Notes: generated by a model from the sequence alone, not told the origin. A stretch of DNA of 64,000 bases from Harmonia axyridis (GCF_914767665.1 NC_059503.1:51142852-51206851), one strand, 5' to 3'; positions 43,556 to 56,907 are shown, numbered from the stretch's first letter. Program-made: numbers and translations.

Positions 43556-45060
43556 TGAAAATGGCAGTCTTATTCAACAGTGATTTCTAGAAAGAAAACA
43601 AAAAGTTTTTCAAGTATATTCAAGGGTAATTTGAATGCTGGATTGATGGATTTTTACCTGGATATTTTGTTTTGATAGTGGTTATCATTAGTATTATATA
43701 AATCTATGAAGGGAGAATTATTTTATAATTGGGTTGATAAATTAATACCTTTTCTGTAGATACTTGGAATAATGTGTTCAGAGATCAAATGATGAATTTC
43801 AAAAATTCCTGGAGCATGACCGAAGTTATATTATATTAGGCTATATGAAGACCTGTAAACAAAGTCTTGGCATTGCATCTATAGTTTATGTATATTCTAT
43901 TTTTAAATTAAGTTTTGTTTTATCTGTTTTTTGTTCTTCAATGAGTAATCCTAAAATATTATAAATTCTAATTGCCTTATAGAATTTTTACTGAATATTT
44001 AATCAAAAAATATATTCAGAAGAGTAAATTTGAGAATTTCTTCACCTCCAAACCTCTTAAAGATGATAACAGAATGCAATAAAATTTTAAAATTCCCAAT
44101 TTGAGAATAATTTCATGCAAAAATGCTTTTAGTGAGTGAACCAAAGCTGTTATGGGCAAAATACTCCATGTAATTTAATAGTAAAAAAGCATTTCAATAA
44201 AAAATAGAAAACTTGAGTGTACAAATATATCTATATTTTTCATACAAGCTTAATCAATCATTCACGTCATGAACAGTTTCAATAAATAGTGACTTTAGAA
44301 AGTAATTTACACATCGGCTGATAAATTGGTTCCAATTTTGAGAGTTACAGTACATTTATGTTGAAATTCTTTATATACTAAATGAGTGCTTTAAATTTTA
44401 TTTCTGTCTCATGATTTTGTCAATTCATTCACTTAGCCACTCAATTCTTAATTATCGAGACGTTTTTCCTGATTGCTTCACTAGTTCAGCTACCACAGCT
44501 AAAATGATCCATAATCGCTGGGATAAAATAACACGTTCAGAGTTATACGATTAGAATTTTGCACACAGCGTCCATAAAGAATGCAACAATTATTGAAGGG
44601 CCTCTGGTGAGAAGAAATATGCATATTTTAATGATCTTTAATGAGATCTTTCATTGGCGACTCTCAAATGAATGGATATCTCTTCTCTTCATTTGAGTTG
44701 CTTGAAATTTGAAGGCATTCCACTTTATTTTTTCATTATCGAATCTGAATTTCCATATCATTATTATATACCTGCCTTCCTAATTTCGAAATTTTGGGTT
44801 CTTTAAGATAGAAAAATTATATGAATAATATTTACTGATTATTTCTATGATGAACCATAGCAATTTTTGGTGATATTTTGGTAACTAGAAATAATGCCGC
44901 GACTAGACGTTCACGGCCTGCTTCGATGTCAATAATTCCTGAATGGACTGTACGTGAATTATTTTTACTGTGAATATCCTATGCGTATACTCAATTCACT
45001 TTCTCAAACTAGAATGATGTAGGAATATCGTGCATATCTTGAACTTGAGAAATATCATCA
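43556..45060. other. AT-rich spacer, nothing recognised
   Basis: Start of the spacer between the arms of the large inverted duplication. Only a short block near 44930 (GTCAATAATTCCTGAATGGACTGTA) matches the repeat at about 42960 and 55720. Confidence 0.45.
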
Positions 45061-46250
45061 CAGGGTGTTTCAAATATTGTGCCAAAAATTGTGAACAAAA
45101 TTCGATCATAACTTTCGATTTACAAAGCAGAACCCTATTTTTTTATGATTGCGTTGGATTCTACGGTGGAAAATAAGGGTAGTGTCCAAACATGATTATG
45201 CTCCCAAATTCAATAATTCAAGAGTTATTCGAGATTTTATGAATTTATGTTATACGTAGGGTCAATTTATTCGATCTGTTTCCAGACAGACTAGCAATAA
45301 TACTCTATGACCATGGACATTTTAATATCTAATTAATTTACATGTGACAGGTATTTTCATTATCAAAGCTTCATTAATTTGATTTCACGAATTGAATTTC
45401 CGATATTCAAATGACAAAATTCTGGATATACTTTTCTCTAATTATGTGGCAAATCAGTTCATTCCGGCACATTTTGTGGTACAAAATAGACTGGGACGGA
45501 TTTATCTATTATCTGTAAAATTTGTGATACAGAAAACTGTTCTGCCAACAAACATTTTTCAATGCAAAAGTCACCAATAGATATTTATAGAAATTTCCGT
45601 TAATTTCAATAAAAAGGCAGTGAATTCGGGAAAATAATGTCGTTCATTTCACTCATTTCACTAGTTCATTTTGAACTCTTGGAAGAATATCAATTACTTC
45701 TGCACTTGTATTATAAATATCTAATTCCATATTCATGATGAATGCAATAGAGCTATTGGTAGAACTCATCGAATTTTAAATCAGAAATTTCCTTATCTTC
45801 TTGAAAGGATGTTTCATACTTTATGAATATCCATTATACCTACTGGAGTACCTACCTAGACGAAAAAAACCTGTACCTACCAAATAAGATAAAATCATGC
45901 AGGACTCCTGTGTGCCAATTCCATTCATATAAAAAGCTGTAGAATACATTTTATGAATTCAGGAAAACAATCAGCGTGGTTTTGAAAAGGGAGTAACAGA
46001 AAGTTTGAAACATACTTTCGAAATATCTTCTCGGCAATTGTTGGTAAATGTGGATATTTCTGATTGAATGCCCGACAAGTTCTCAAAACAATTCTGTTGC
46101 ATTCAACGTGGATATGGAATAGATCCGGAATTTTATTATTTGAATAACAGGGATGCATATCGTGAAATTATAATCTACTAGCTTCAATAATTAGTACACC
46201 TGTCACTTTGAAATAATTGCATATTTTAATTTCTATGATCATAGAATACT
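45061..46250. pseudogene. Cluster of decayed DUF4817-type transposon N termini
   Basis: A CAGGGTGTTTCAAAT start at 45061 is followed by three worn copies of a DUF4817-like helix-turn-helix: 45392-45580 (+; YSNDKILDILF), about 45731-45823 (+; IHDECNRAIGRTHRI, NQKFPYL) and 46158-45925 (-; YSNNKIPDLFHIHVECNR, FNQKYPHLP). The family signature is YGECN.N...A...Y...YP. Inverted blocks at 45300-45430 and 46130-46250 indicate a head-to-head pair. No DDE domain is left. Confidence 0.5.
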
Positions 46251-46274
46251 GATTTGAAACGCACTCTAGAAACA

Positions 46275-46470
46275 CAGGGCTGGCGCTAGCAATTTTGGCG
46301 CTTGAAGCAAAGAATGTTTTAGCGCCCTCGCTGAAATAGTATCAATCAAACACCCTCCCTCCCAACAAAAAACATCACCTGCTTCGATGATGTCTTGTTA
46401 TCGTGCTCAAAAAAATTTTAATTCTATTGAATAAAGAACATTGAAATATTTTGATATATAATATACCGTT
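46275..46470. repeat. hAT-like terminus CAGGGCTGGCGCTAG
   Basis: Same type of end as at 17607. The other end was not identified. Confidence 0.35.
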
Positions 46471-46499
46471 GTTTTTTTGAGAGTTTTGAATGAAATACA

Positions 46500-47330
46500 A
46501 CAGTCAAACTGAAAAAATATATATACATATGTCAAAAAAAGACATAAAAAAACAAAAAATCCCCAAAAAACATTAAGTTCATTTATACTAAAGCATAAAA
46601 ATATAAAAGAAAATATTACATTTCATAAAAAAAGGAACGGTAGAAAAATTATTTCACCTACAAATATTTCATAATAATAATACTTTGCGTGCTTTTGGAA
46701 AAAAGTCAAATCGAATGAAACGAAATGTGTGTCTATTTACCTTATGTCTTGTTAGGGCGTAGAAATGGAGGGGGGATTTTCAAAATATAAAATTTCAGCA
46801 ATCTCGTAAAGACGAAGGACTAAAATTTCTTCATGAAATGGATCATAATGATCATTTCACTTGCCTTTGAAATCAACGCGTCAGTAAAAAATCGGACCCA
46901 TTTTTTTTTGTTGTGATGAAAAGAATTTATTTGTAAAAAGCCTTACACATACCTTCTTTATGTACAACAACTACGGTTTATGAGTTTATTATCGCTTTCA
47001 AGATGAGAATTTTTATTGAACTACAAGCCCGTCTTAGTCCGAGGTTTATTATTTTCCTTTATCTATCCGCTTTCTTGGCTTATTTTCCATCTGTGATTTT
47101 TGCATTCGTCATCGGTATACACTTACCCGTTGTTTTCGGTTTTTTGTATCATTTTCGTCACAAAATTTCAATATGTAGTTATCAAAGAACTGAACTGTGT
47201 AATTCGCATCAAAAATTGTCTGGGCTGTGTTGTACAATTTATTGTATTAAAATTGCAAATTGCAATTTATTTGTGGAGACATCCGTTTTGAATTGACTAT
47301 ATCTACAGGTTGTTCCTGAATTGGAGATAC
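46500..47330. repeat. Inverted, diverged copy of 26590-27420
   Basis: It contains the hAT-like terminus (T)AGGGCGTAGAAATGGAGGGGGG at about 46754 and the TTGAATTGACTAT block near 47290. Plus-strand frames 47003-47296 are not recognisable genes. Confidence 0.5.
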
Positions 47331-47409
47331 GAATGAAAATACAGATTTCTCGGATCACTTTGAAAAAAAATCCTAAAAGATGAGTCCGCAAACGCTTTGT
47401 TTTTGATAT

Positions 47410-48270
47410 ACAGGGTGAGTCTTTGACTTGTACATATATTTTAACCGAAGATTCCTGAGGTCAAAAGAAATACTTTTTTCCTTTATAGTTTTTTTCGATT
47501 CAGCCCGGTTACTAAGATACAGGCTGTTGAAAATTGATAAAAAAATGTGATTTTCGGCTATATCTCGGAAATGGTTCTATTGAAGGAAATGATTTTTGGA
47601 ATATAGCTTTTCCTTGATGTGATACATCTTCTCCGAACACAAGATTCCCTACACATCTTTCAGTTTCTTCATTATGAACATTACATCACATAAAAATACC
47701 AGAAAATCTTAGAACCCAACTCTTAAAATTAATTTGAACGTTCATTGAAGAATATTTGGCTAATTTAAAAAATAAAAGTATTCCTCATATTTTCTCGTAC
47801 AAAGCGCCGTTTTCGAGTAACTTGATCTTAAAAAAAAAATTATCTGTGAAATTCAAAAAATTGGGTACTTTGGCTAAATGCAACTCTGTTCTGTTGTGGA
47901 AAAAAAACCACAGAAATGAATATTTACTATAATGTCATGTCTCAGATTTTAGAATTGAAGTACTAGCCAACTTAGTTTGAAAATGAAGTTATTTGAATAA
48001 GCTCACCTCAACTCTTCTATTTGATTACAAATTATTGAGCTTTGACACAGCTCTGATAATAAGAGACTTCATTAAAATCAACATTCTATTTTGAAAAGTC
48101 CAGATTTCCCATAAAGCATAAAGCCCATGTTTAAAAAAGTTTTCACAAAATAGTCCCATTTTAATGACAAAAATCAATATCACACTAAAGACTGCTGCCA
48201 TCGAACAATACTGTATTCTTCTTGTGGTCATTCAAACTCACATCGAAACATACCACTAACTAAGTACATA
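47410..48270. repeat. Third, older copy of the duplicated unit
   Basis: 47410-47800 matches 57000-57390 and the inverse of 41690-42060. 48130-48270 matches the segment around the BEL insertion site, with the empty site ACTGC at 48191-48195. Between them lie about 330 bp of unrelated DNA. Confidence 0.6.
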
Positions 48271-49379
48271 CTGGACAAATTTTCATGTGATTGAGATTAA
48301 ATACTTTTATTCTTTTGCTACTCCATAAATTCATCCTAAAGCATATGATTGACATACTTCCAAGAGTGCCATAATTGTTTTAATATGAAAACAAATAGGT
48401 GAGTTGAAAGAAACAGGATATTCAATTGTGGATATTTATATTGATTACTTCTCATTTATTTTCAATGGCTAAATCAAGATGAATCAAGTAGAGTTGGCTA
48501 TAATGTAGGTACATATTATAGAACAAATTTCCTTACAAGTGGAGTCTAACATTTTCCATTGATTACAGAGCCATAAAACTTCATTTCCATATTTTCACAC
48601 TAATGGCTTCAAAAATATTGATGCAGATCATTATTTTTATGAGATAGTTGGCACAAATCAAATGCTTCATTTCATAAAGGAATTACTCTCTATCAGAATG
48701 CATACTTATTTATTTTGTATCCACACAATTATTTTGGAAATTGTTTTTAAATTTCTTGAAAATATGTATGGAACTTCAATATTCTGTTGGGTTTCTTCAA
48801 ATCTTCGATGATTTTCATTTTATGCAAATATAATATCAAATATCATAAGACAATAACAGTGTAAACTTTAAATGAATATTTTAGATTTTAGGTTAGAAGT
48901 TAGAACATAGATTATTCGAACTGCTGTGTTTAAATTTGCAACACTCGAAATTTGAGGTTCAAACTTAAAACCACAGACTACTAGTCTGTGTTAGAACTGT
49001 AACAGATGAATATTATTTATTTGAGAATGCAATTCTAGTACGAAATCAAATAAACAACGATATATTATAAATGCGATATAATAAATGAATGGATATGAAT
49101 TATGAATATCAGAGCTAAGCTAATATGGGTGGTAGCGAGCTCAATTCGTTATGATTATCGAAAATAAAATAGAAAATCAAGAGAAAAATATTTAATCTTT
49201 ATCGTCAGTGAAATTGGGATAACTCATTTATTGTATTAAAAATACTACTTTGTTCAACAAATGGAATGTTAAAAGTGAGTTTATGATGGTTTTTCCAATT
49301 TAGTAGCTTATTTCCAAGGTTCAAATTGTATATCTTATACTTGCGAAAACTTCAGTGTTCCGGTTACCAGGGGTGAATT
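48271..49379. other. AT-rich, nothing recognised
   Basis: No supported gene or repeat. Confidence 0.5.
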
Positions 49380-50690
49380 AGCTCATTATGAAAATTTAAA
49401 ATGGCTATATCTCTTTAACAGGGCCGAATCGGAAAAAATGGTAAATGAAAAAAGTGTTTCTTTTGACCTCAAGAATCTTCGGTTAAAATATGTACAAGTC
49501 AAAGACTCACCCTGTATAGGTGTTGAAGTTCAAGTTTTACTCTCATAGCGCCTTCCCTTCATAAGATATTCAACTTAAATTGGCATGAATATTCCAATTC
49601 CAAGTTTTCATCATGTGATATTCTAATTTCGAATGCAAATGTACAGGGTGAATTTTTTCTGGTAGTTTAGAAAAATTTGAAAAGAAACTCTGGTTCAGTA
49701 CTACACTTTTTGGTTTGTTGTAGTTTTGTCGTATCTGCAATCGATTTCGAAAAAAAATTCAAACAGCTCTCTATAGTAGTTCTCAGGAAAATCCAAATTA
49801 TTATAAAGATCCAGATAGGTAGCTATGATAAATAAATTAATTATAAGTGTTGCTACTTATTCACCAACTCTGTAGCGAAGATTACTAAAGATTCGATAAA
49901 CTGATTAAGCATCACAAAAAAGTAGGACTACAAGAAACACCCTGTATCTCGAAAACAAAACTTTTGCGGACTCATGTTTATGGGCCATTTTATCTTAAAA
50001 ATTATCCAAGGAACTTTTCATTTTCCTTCGTAACTCCAATTCAGAAACACCCAGTATTTGTATAAGATAGAAACAATCCAATTATTTATTAATAAAAAAA
50101 AATTATTTCGTGTAATTTGGTTCAAACTTCGTTATCAAACCTATTTTTCCAACAGTATAGATATGAGTAAACAATGTCGTCAAAAAATTTTTTTCGATAA
50201 CCCCCCACAGGAAAAAAAAAGATCTACGCCCTTGTAAGTAATATATCTGATTTTCATATTCACAAGACACAAGAAATATCAACTGCGTACGATCGCACGC
50301 AAAGCTTCGAAAACTAAATGGGAAAACATATGTTCCGCCGAAAACATTTGGCATTTAATAGTAACTAGTTTCGAATGCAGAATCGTAGGAATTTCCAATA
50401 TGTAGAATTTGTAAACAATTTCCACATAATTCGAAAACGAAGATAGTGTTGTTTTTCGTCATTATGAAATACATTTCGTCCCTCTTTCAATTATGGTAAT
50501 AGTCAATGCTGCGTATATTGGTTGGGTTGCCATGTGTTATTTATTGAACAGGCGGCTTGATAAAGACGGTCTGGAGATTTTTATTGCAGGGAACTTTGAT
50601 GAACGCAGCGGAGCGGACCAACCTCATGTTGTTTTTAAGAATCAAGACTATATTTTTTTAGAAATATGAAAGGTTGGCCACACTCTGGGC
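49380..50690. repeat. CAGGGTG repeat mosaic and right member of the 26-kb inverted duplication
   Basis: 49430-49515 repeats the GACTTGTACATATTTTAACCGAAGATTC block inverted. 50050-50690 is the inverse of 25965-26640, including the hAT-like end CTACGCCCTTG (50226-50236) followed by TAAGTAAT, the inverse of the same target site. Confidence 0.55.
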
Positions 50691-50705
50691 TAAATACGCT
50701 CTATA

Positions 50706-53700
50706 AAGCTAGGTTGACATGGGTAGTGCATTGCGTCCGATGATTTTACGCCTTATTCACGGGCGACGAAACGACGTATATTCGTATCGCCATAACATAT
50801 TTGGCAAATTTATGTTGTTTCTTCGTCGGCACAAAGGGATGCCGACCAGCCCTGATTACTGCACATGTCTTTCTGCGTCAATCTAGATATTTATGACTAT
50901 GATGCGGCTCCTTTTTGATGGGAATTAACTTTGTCTGTATTCCTGCCTGTTGTTTATGACCAAATTAAATCTCATTCCGAATTTCTAAACATGTGATTTT
51001 TGTTGATCAATCGCAAAACGTTTGTGGGTCTATTTTCATAGGACTGTTTTTTCGTTTTCACTTGCCGTTAATATTTTCACAAAAATTTTCGTCTGAGAAT
51101 ATTTTTTTTATAGTTAGGCTATAGACAGGGTATCCCGGGAAGAATGCGACAAATGGATGCATAAATAAAGGTCATCATGAAGGACTCGTATCAAGATCGC
51201 CCTTTGCTATATACAGGGTGATGTTAACCTTATAAGTGAAATTTCATAGTTCAATAACTCTTTAACTTATCGACAGGAAAATTTCAAATTATGAAGTGTA
51301 GTCACTCTACTATCGCCTTCCTTCAATATTTCTGAAATCGGGAACAAATCAGATCCGGACTTTTTCTATTTTTGGAAATATTGGATCACCCTGTATGTGC
51401 TTTATGATTTTATCTCGAATTTATAACCACAAATAATTAATTCATAGAGAAAATTCAAAAATCATTATTGGCACTGTCATACAGGGTGATCAATAAACAT
51501 TGACTTATGAGTGGAATTTCATTGTGCGATAAACTTATCAGTAGAATTAAATTCGAAATTTGCAGATCGCAATTCCTGACGTCAAAGGAAATACCTTTTT
51601 CCTTTACCATTTTTCCGAATCGGCTCGGTTGAAAAGATATGGGCTGTTGGAAATCCGTGAAAAAATTTAATTTTTAGTTATATCTCGCAAATGGAATGGA
51701 ATCGGGCATGTACAGGGTGGGCAAATTTCGATGTTTTAGTACTACAACTTTTGAACCAGAGGAGATAGACAAAATCTGATACCCACTTCTCGATCTCTTT
51801 TTCTGAGAAACTAAAAAGGGTAGTTTTCGTTTTTGGCCACCTTCTTTTGTTTTCGAGTTATAAGCGAAAATTGGAAAAATGGCGAAATCGAAAAACAGTT
51901 ATATCTCCGCTAATACTGATGATAGAGCTCTGAAATTAAAACATTATACAGGCACTTTTTCTAAAAGGGTTTTCAATTACGAAGCTATGACCCAAAGTTA
52001 TGTTTTTTTAAATGGGAACACTAGATTTTTGTGCCATTTTCTGAAAGCTTAATTCTTCCTGATTTCAAAAATATATAACATCGTATGATTCGGATCAATA
52101 TAAATAATAGAAAATGGCCAAAAACCTCTTTTCACCTAAGAGTCTCAATATTTCTATGGTTTCAACTGTTGATGAACACAGAAAAATTGAGCTTTCTATA
52201 ACAAGAGCAGTGTCCTTCCGTCAATCTGATTATTTCTATGCTTTTCACTTATTTCTACAAAATTCGAATCTAGATATGTTTTATAAATTTTTTATCTAAA
52301 AATTGATTTGGAAATAACGGAGAAACCACAAGATCGAATTTTTCAATCGAAAGAGTTGTATTGAGATGCATGTATCAGGAGATTATTTACATAGGTCTCC
52401 AGAATCAATACGCACAAGTACCAATCCATTTTAAACAGCATATGAAACAATGCATATCTGATTGAACTCAACATTTTAATTACGAAGGGACAAACAAGAA
52501 ATAATATTTAACCTAATAATGACAACAATTGCACAATGCACAGTCGACACCTCTTCTCGATATTTCAATAGATGAATATTTGAAACTGTGTTCAAGCTAC
52601 CTAGGAAACTTTTTCCAAGTTCGTTTATCTTTTCGAAACTATTTGTATAAAATAAATATAGATTCGAATTTTGTAGAAATAAGTGAAAAGCATAGAAATA
52701 ATCAGATTGACGGAAGGACACTGCTCTTGTTATAGGAAGGCTCATCAACAGTTGAAACCATAGAAATATTGAGACTCTTAAGTAAAAAAAGGTTTTTGAT
52801 CATTTTCTATTATTCATATTGAAACAAACCATACGATGTTATATATTTTTGAAATCAGGAAAAATTAAGCTTTCAGAAAATGGCACAAAAATCTAGTGTT
52901 CTCATTTAAAAAAACATAACTTTGGGTCATAGCTTCGTAATTAAGAACCCTTTTGAAAATACGAGCACGCCACTGGATTCTACGTAAAAAAGTGCCTGTA
53001 TAATGTTTTAATTTCAGAGCTCTATCATCAGTATTAGCGGAGATATAAATGTTTTTCGATATCGCCATTTTTCCAATTTTCGCTTATAACTCGAAAACAA
53101 AAGAAGGTGGCCAAAAATGAATACTACCCTTGTTAGTTTCTCAGAAAAAGAGATCGAGAAGTGGGTATCAGATTTTGTCTATCTCCTCTGGTTCAAAAGT
53201 TGTAGTGCTAAAACATCGAAATTTGCCCACCCTGTACAAGCAAAGATTTCCATCCTTTGAAGAAAAAGTAGAGAGTTATTTCTGAAAATCTGACCAGAAC
53301 AAGGCAACTGCACAAATGTAGCAAAAGTATCAGAAGTAATTTTGGCCGAAGAAAAACGAAAGTGTACGACTAACTTTCTTCAATTTTTTTTTACGAAAAT
53401 GTCAAGGGCACAACTTTCCATAAGTGCAGCACAAAATCGAAATACAGATGTGCTGGGATGAGTTTTTTTTCTAATTTTTGAGTATTCCTGTGAAAGACAA
53501 AAAATTTATGACTTCGGTGCTAGCCTGGCTTTTAATTGAATTCTGTGATATTTAGTATATGGACTAAAAATTTATTTCATCCGTTGAAACCCAATAAACA
53601 TATTTTGGGAAATAGTTTCAAAGTCGTATGTAACAAAAAAAAAGGTTACAAATTATCACAAACCTAGTACAGCACAATTCAGTAAAAAAAAAATCGAAAA

Positions 53701-54020
53701 TATCCCTTGTCTTCTTCCACTATGGTCGCTCAAAGACCACGAAACACGCTAAATATCTAACATATTTGATATCCCATTTTACGTTCGTGCCGGCTGCGAA
53801 ACCGTCCGTTTCGAGAATAGTTTCACAACTCCTCCGTTGACACGAGTCGATCTCTACACATAACCAACCTCGCTTGTGCTTCACTACCCGTGTCAACTAG
53901 GATAAATCGTTCATTTCGTGAATATTCGCACGATTCTTCCGGGTCGTTTTCCTGACACGGGTCGTTTTCCATGTATTCTTGAACCACAGCTGTGATCCAC
54001 TCTCCATGTCAACCTAGCTT
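50706..54020. mobile_element. 3.3-kb non-coding element with 23-bp TIRs and TA duplication
   Basis: The left end AAGCTAGGTTGACATGGGTAG and right end (inverse) agree at 21 of 23 positions. TA flanks both (50704-50705, 54021-54022). It contains the nested element 51710-53237 and no credible transposase frame. TA duplication suggests a Tc1/mariner-like or related mobiliser. Confidence 0.6.
51710..53237. mobile_element. Long-inverted-repeat element, copy C
   Basis: It has both intact ends (GTACAGGGTGGG, CCCACCCTGTAC) and is very similar to copies A and B, with a small deletion near 51960. No target duplication is recognised. The arms contain only chance ORFs. Confidence 0.7.
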
Positions 54021-54029
54021 TAGTGATGA

Positions 54030-54260
54030 TGTCCTACGTGAGTGACTTACGCTGTGTCCTACGTGAGCGATTTATTGCGAGCGATGAGAGCAACGCGACC
54101 AAACGCGATTTATCAAACCTTGGAATATAATAGCGCTGTCCTACGTGCAGTCGTATCGGTCGTAAAACTGTTTCAGGCAAATTTCGCGCTCTGTCGGCGA
54201 TCAAATTATTTGATATTTCCAAGCGGAATTCGCGCGAACTTCAGTAGTTCTTGTTGATGC
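54030..54260. repeat. TGTCCTACGTGAG repeats
   Basis: TGTCCTACGTG occurs at 54030, 54055 and 54137 in a GC-richer segment. The type is unknown. Confidence 0.4.
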
Positions 54261-54513
54261 AGGCACGTTTACTTCGACCGCTCTACAATGAATGATTTAA
54301 ATGAAGTTTTAATACTGGCTGTTAGAAATTTCAGTATACTCTGGGACAAATCAAGTTTCCTCCAGAATTTCACATTTTGTTGCAAATATTCTCTGTATTC
54401 ACCATAAAATCATACTAAACTTATTATTATTATTTTTCTGTTTATCAATAAGAATTTTCCTTTTATCAACTGTTTTGAACTTGCAACCAATTAATTTTAT
54501 GTAATGTTGTCTT

Positions 54514-55301
54514 CTCTTCTTCTTCTTCTTCCACTTTGAATAGGACTATGTCCTGTGTTTTCTGCTTTCTGCCTGTTATTGTGTTTCCTGGGACAACGAG
54601 TTCCAGCTCTCTTTCCAACGCTTTGGAGGGCGCCCTAATGGTCTGCGTGTACTGGGTTTTTGTGTTTCCGCCCATTTGGCTAGTCTCTCATCCGGCATCC
54701 TCTCCACGTGGTCTCTCCAGAACCTCCTGCGTGCTCTCACCCATCTGACGACATCCTGCACCTCCAGTTCTTCCCTTATGTCTGAACTCCTCACATGGTC
54801 TCTGAGTGTTATCCCTTTGATTGATCTTAGTATCCTCATTTCGGTTGTTCTCGCCATTCTCTTCGTTGTCGACGTTTCTGCCCTCGTTTCGGCGGCGTAT
54901 GTGAGCACTGGTCTCACACACGCTTTGTATATGCGAGTTTTCGCTTTGTGACTCATGGTTTTGTTGTTCCAGACTATATCTCTGAGGCTGCCTCCTATCT
55001 TAGCTGCTTTGTGCGCCTGTGTTCGGACTTCTTCTACGATGCATCGTTCACTGGATACTGTCACTCCTAGGTAGATAAATCTTGACACTTGCTCCAGGAT
55101 TTTTCCGTTAATTACTATCTTGCATCGGATAGGCTCTTTGGCGAAAACCATGGTCTTGGATTTCTCGCATGAGATAATCATATTCAGCTCTTCTGCAGCT
55201 TTTGTGAATTCGTATGCAAGGCGCTGGAGGTCATCTTCATCTTCAGCTGCTAGAAAGACGTCGTCAGCATAGCCGCCAGTAGCTGAAACTGGATGGATCG
55301 A
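54514..55301 (-). mobile_element. RTE-like LINE, 5'-truncated, 13-bp target duplication
   Basis: The 788-bp insertion is flanked by GTAATGTTGTCTT (54501-54513 and 55302-55314). The left arm of the duplication has a single copy (43388-43400, inverse), i.e. the empty site. The sense 3' end is a (GAA)n tail, as usual for RTE elements. Confidence 0.88.
54576..55301 (-). CDS. RTE-like reverse transcriptase, C-terminal part
   Basis: It starts at the truncation point, shortly before the catalytic box GYADDVFLAA. It then has RFIYLGVTVSSE (thumb), YKACVRPVLTYAAETRAET, RILRSIKGITLRDHVRS, RRRFWRDHVERMPDERLA and GRPPKRW, the last being typical of RTE/BovB C termini. The upstream open codons to 55436 belong to the interrupted repeat (transposase-like remnant), so the apparent 286-aa protein is a chance fusion. 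No stop inside, therefore a young copy. Confidence 0.85.
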   Translation of the reverse strand, partial: SIHPVSATGGYADDVFLAAEDEDDLQRLAYEFTKAAEELNMIISCEKSKTMVFAKEPIRCKIVINGKILEQVSRFIYLGVTVSSERCIVEEVRTQAHKAAKIGGSLRDIVWNNKTMSHKAKTRIYKACVRPVLTYAAETRAETSTTKRMARTTEMRILRSIKGITLRDHVRSSDIREELEVQDVVRWVRARRRFWRDHVERMPDERLAKWAETQKPSTRRPLGRPPKRWKESWNSLSQETQ

Positions 55302-56545
55302 GTAATGTTGTCTTCGATTAATTAAAATCCAGATGGTTTTAGGTCGAATTTTATCCAGACTGATACATTGGTTTCTTTTGATTTTAGTAACAATCAAATC
55401 ATTCAATGATTCTTTGAAGGTGTAATCGTATCGCACAGGTTTTCTTCCGCTAATAATACAGGCTGTAATGACTTGCTTTCTTCTATTTCAAAAAGTACTG
55501 TGAGAAATACTCAAATAAACTAATCAATGTGTGTTTGAAATTGATACAACTTTTTAGTTTCAAAATTTCTTGGATCAAAACCAATAACACAAACAAACTG
55601 AACAATCTAACCTCCTGTCAATGACATTTCCAATGCCAACCCGAAATCTGCAATTCAAAATGTTACTGATTGAACCAGTACCAACTTAATTTCGATTTTT
55701 CACAGCCACTTGGGATGTCAATAATTCCTGAATGGACTGTAATAGTGACTATGGAAATTCTCTCTTTTTTTCAGTTTTTCCTTAATATTTTGGGAATTAT
55801 AGGGACTAACGCAATCATTTTAGGGAAGAGTAATTGAAAATGGAAATCTTGATAATATATGAGACATGAAATGAGAAAAAAAGCTTTTTGGAATTTTTTT
55901 TTTCAAATTCTTGTATAATCGGAATTGCCGGAACTTCGAAAATATTTTAGCTGAATAGGGCATCATGAACAATGTCATATTCCCAAATCGGCCCCGTTCT
56001 CCAGAAACATCTAATAGGCCGTCGAACTTGAAACACCCTGTATATGCCTAACACTCTGTTCAGGAAACGAGCGTTCAAAAAAGTTTCATATTTTTGTTTT
56101 CCAAGGCTTTTACTATTTATTGAATGATATCGTTTTTCTTTCCTCCCAAACTGATGATTTTGATCTTTGATCTTTCTTGACAAATGCATATCAATTGTTT
56201 CAGAATTTCTCTGATGTAAGTATGGAATACTTACTCTATTAGTTACATAAACGTCGATACTTTGGTTGGTTTTTGTATTTTTTTCAATAAATAATAGGTG
56301 AGCAACAGTTCACAATACAATAAATTTGTTTTCATCGCTGGTTGAAATTCGAACAGGTACCTACTGGGTGGATTTAGGATAGATGTTAGATCACATACAA
56401 TCATGGGCAAACTATTGAAGCGCTATAGGTATTTTATGGCCACACTATTGAAGCGCTATAGGTAGAGCTTCAGTAGTCTGGCCATGTTTGTTATTGTTTT
56501 TATTGTTACTTTACAAATCCACTAACTTTTGTGTTAGATTTACTG

Positions 56546-56907
56546 AATGAGCCAGTACCAACTTAATTTCGATTTTTCACAATTTTTATGTCAATAATTC
56601 CTGAATGGACTGTAATAGTGACTATGGAAATTCTCTCTTTTTTTCGGTTTTTCCTTAATATTTTGGGAATTATAGGGACTAACGCAATCATTTTAGGGAA
56701 GAGTAATTGAAAATGGAAATCTTGATAATATATGAGACATAAAATGAGAGAAAAAGCTTTTTGGAATTTTTTTTTTCAAATTCTTGTATAACCGGAATTG
56801 CCGGAACTTCGAAAATATTTTAGCTGAATAGGGCATCATGAACAATGTCATATTCCGAATTTTCAGATTTCAAATCGGCCCCGTTCTCCATAAACATCTA
56901 ATAGTGT
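56546..56907. repeat. Extra 350-bp repeat copy in right arm
   Basis: It repeats 55678-56020 in the same orientation (CCAGTACCAACTTAATTTCG...CGGCCCCGTTCTCCA.AAACATCTAATAG). The left arm lacks it between TAACACAAAAGTTAG and ATATCC, so it arrived after the duplication or was lost from the other arm. Confidence 0.6.

Noticed and set aside
47003..47296. 97-aa hydrophobic plus-strand ORF
   Set aside because: It lies in a repeat that is inverted elsewhere in the window; hydrophobicity is expected from AT-rich codons. No start context or homologue is recognised.
54576..55436. A single 286-aa fusion protein
   Set aside because: The first part is the interrupted repeat and the rest is an RTE RT inserted at 55301 with a 13-bp target duplication. 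The common frame is accidental.
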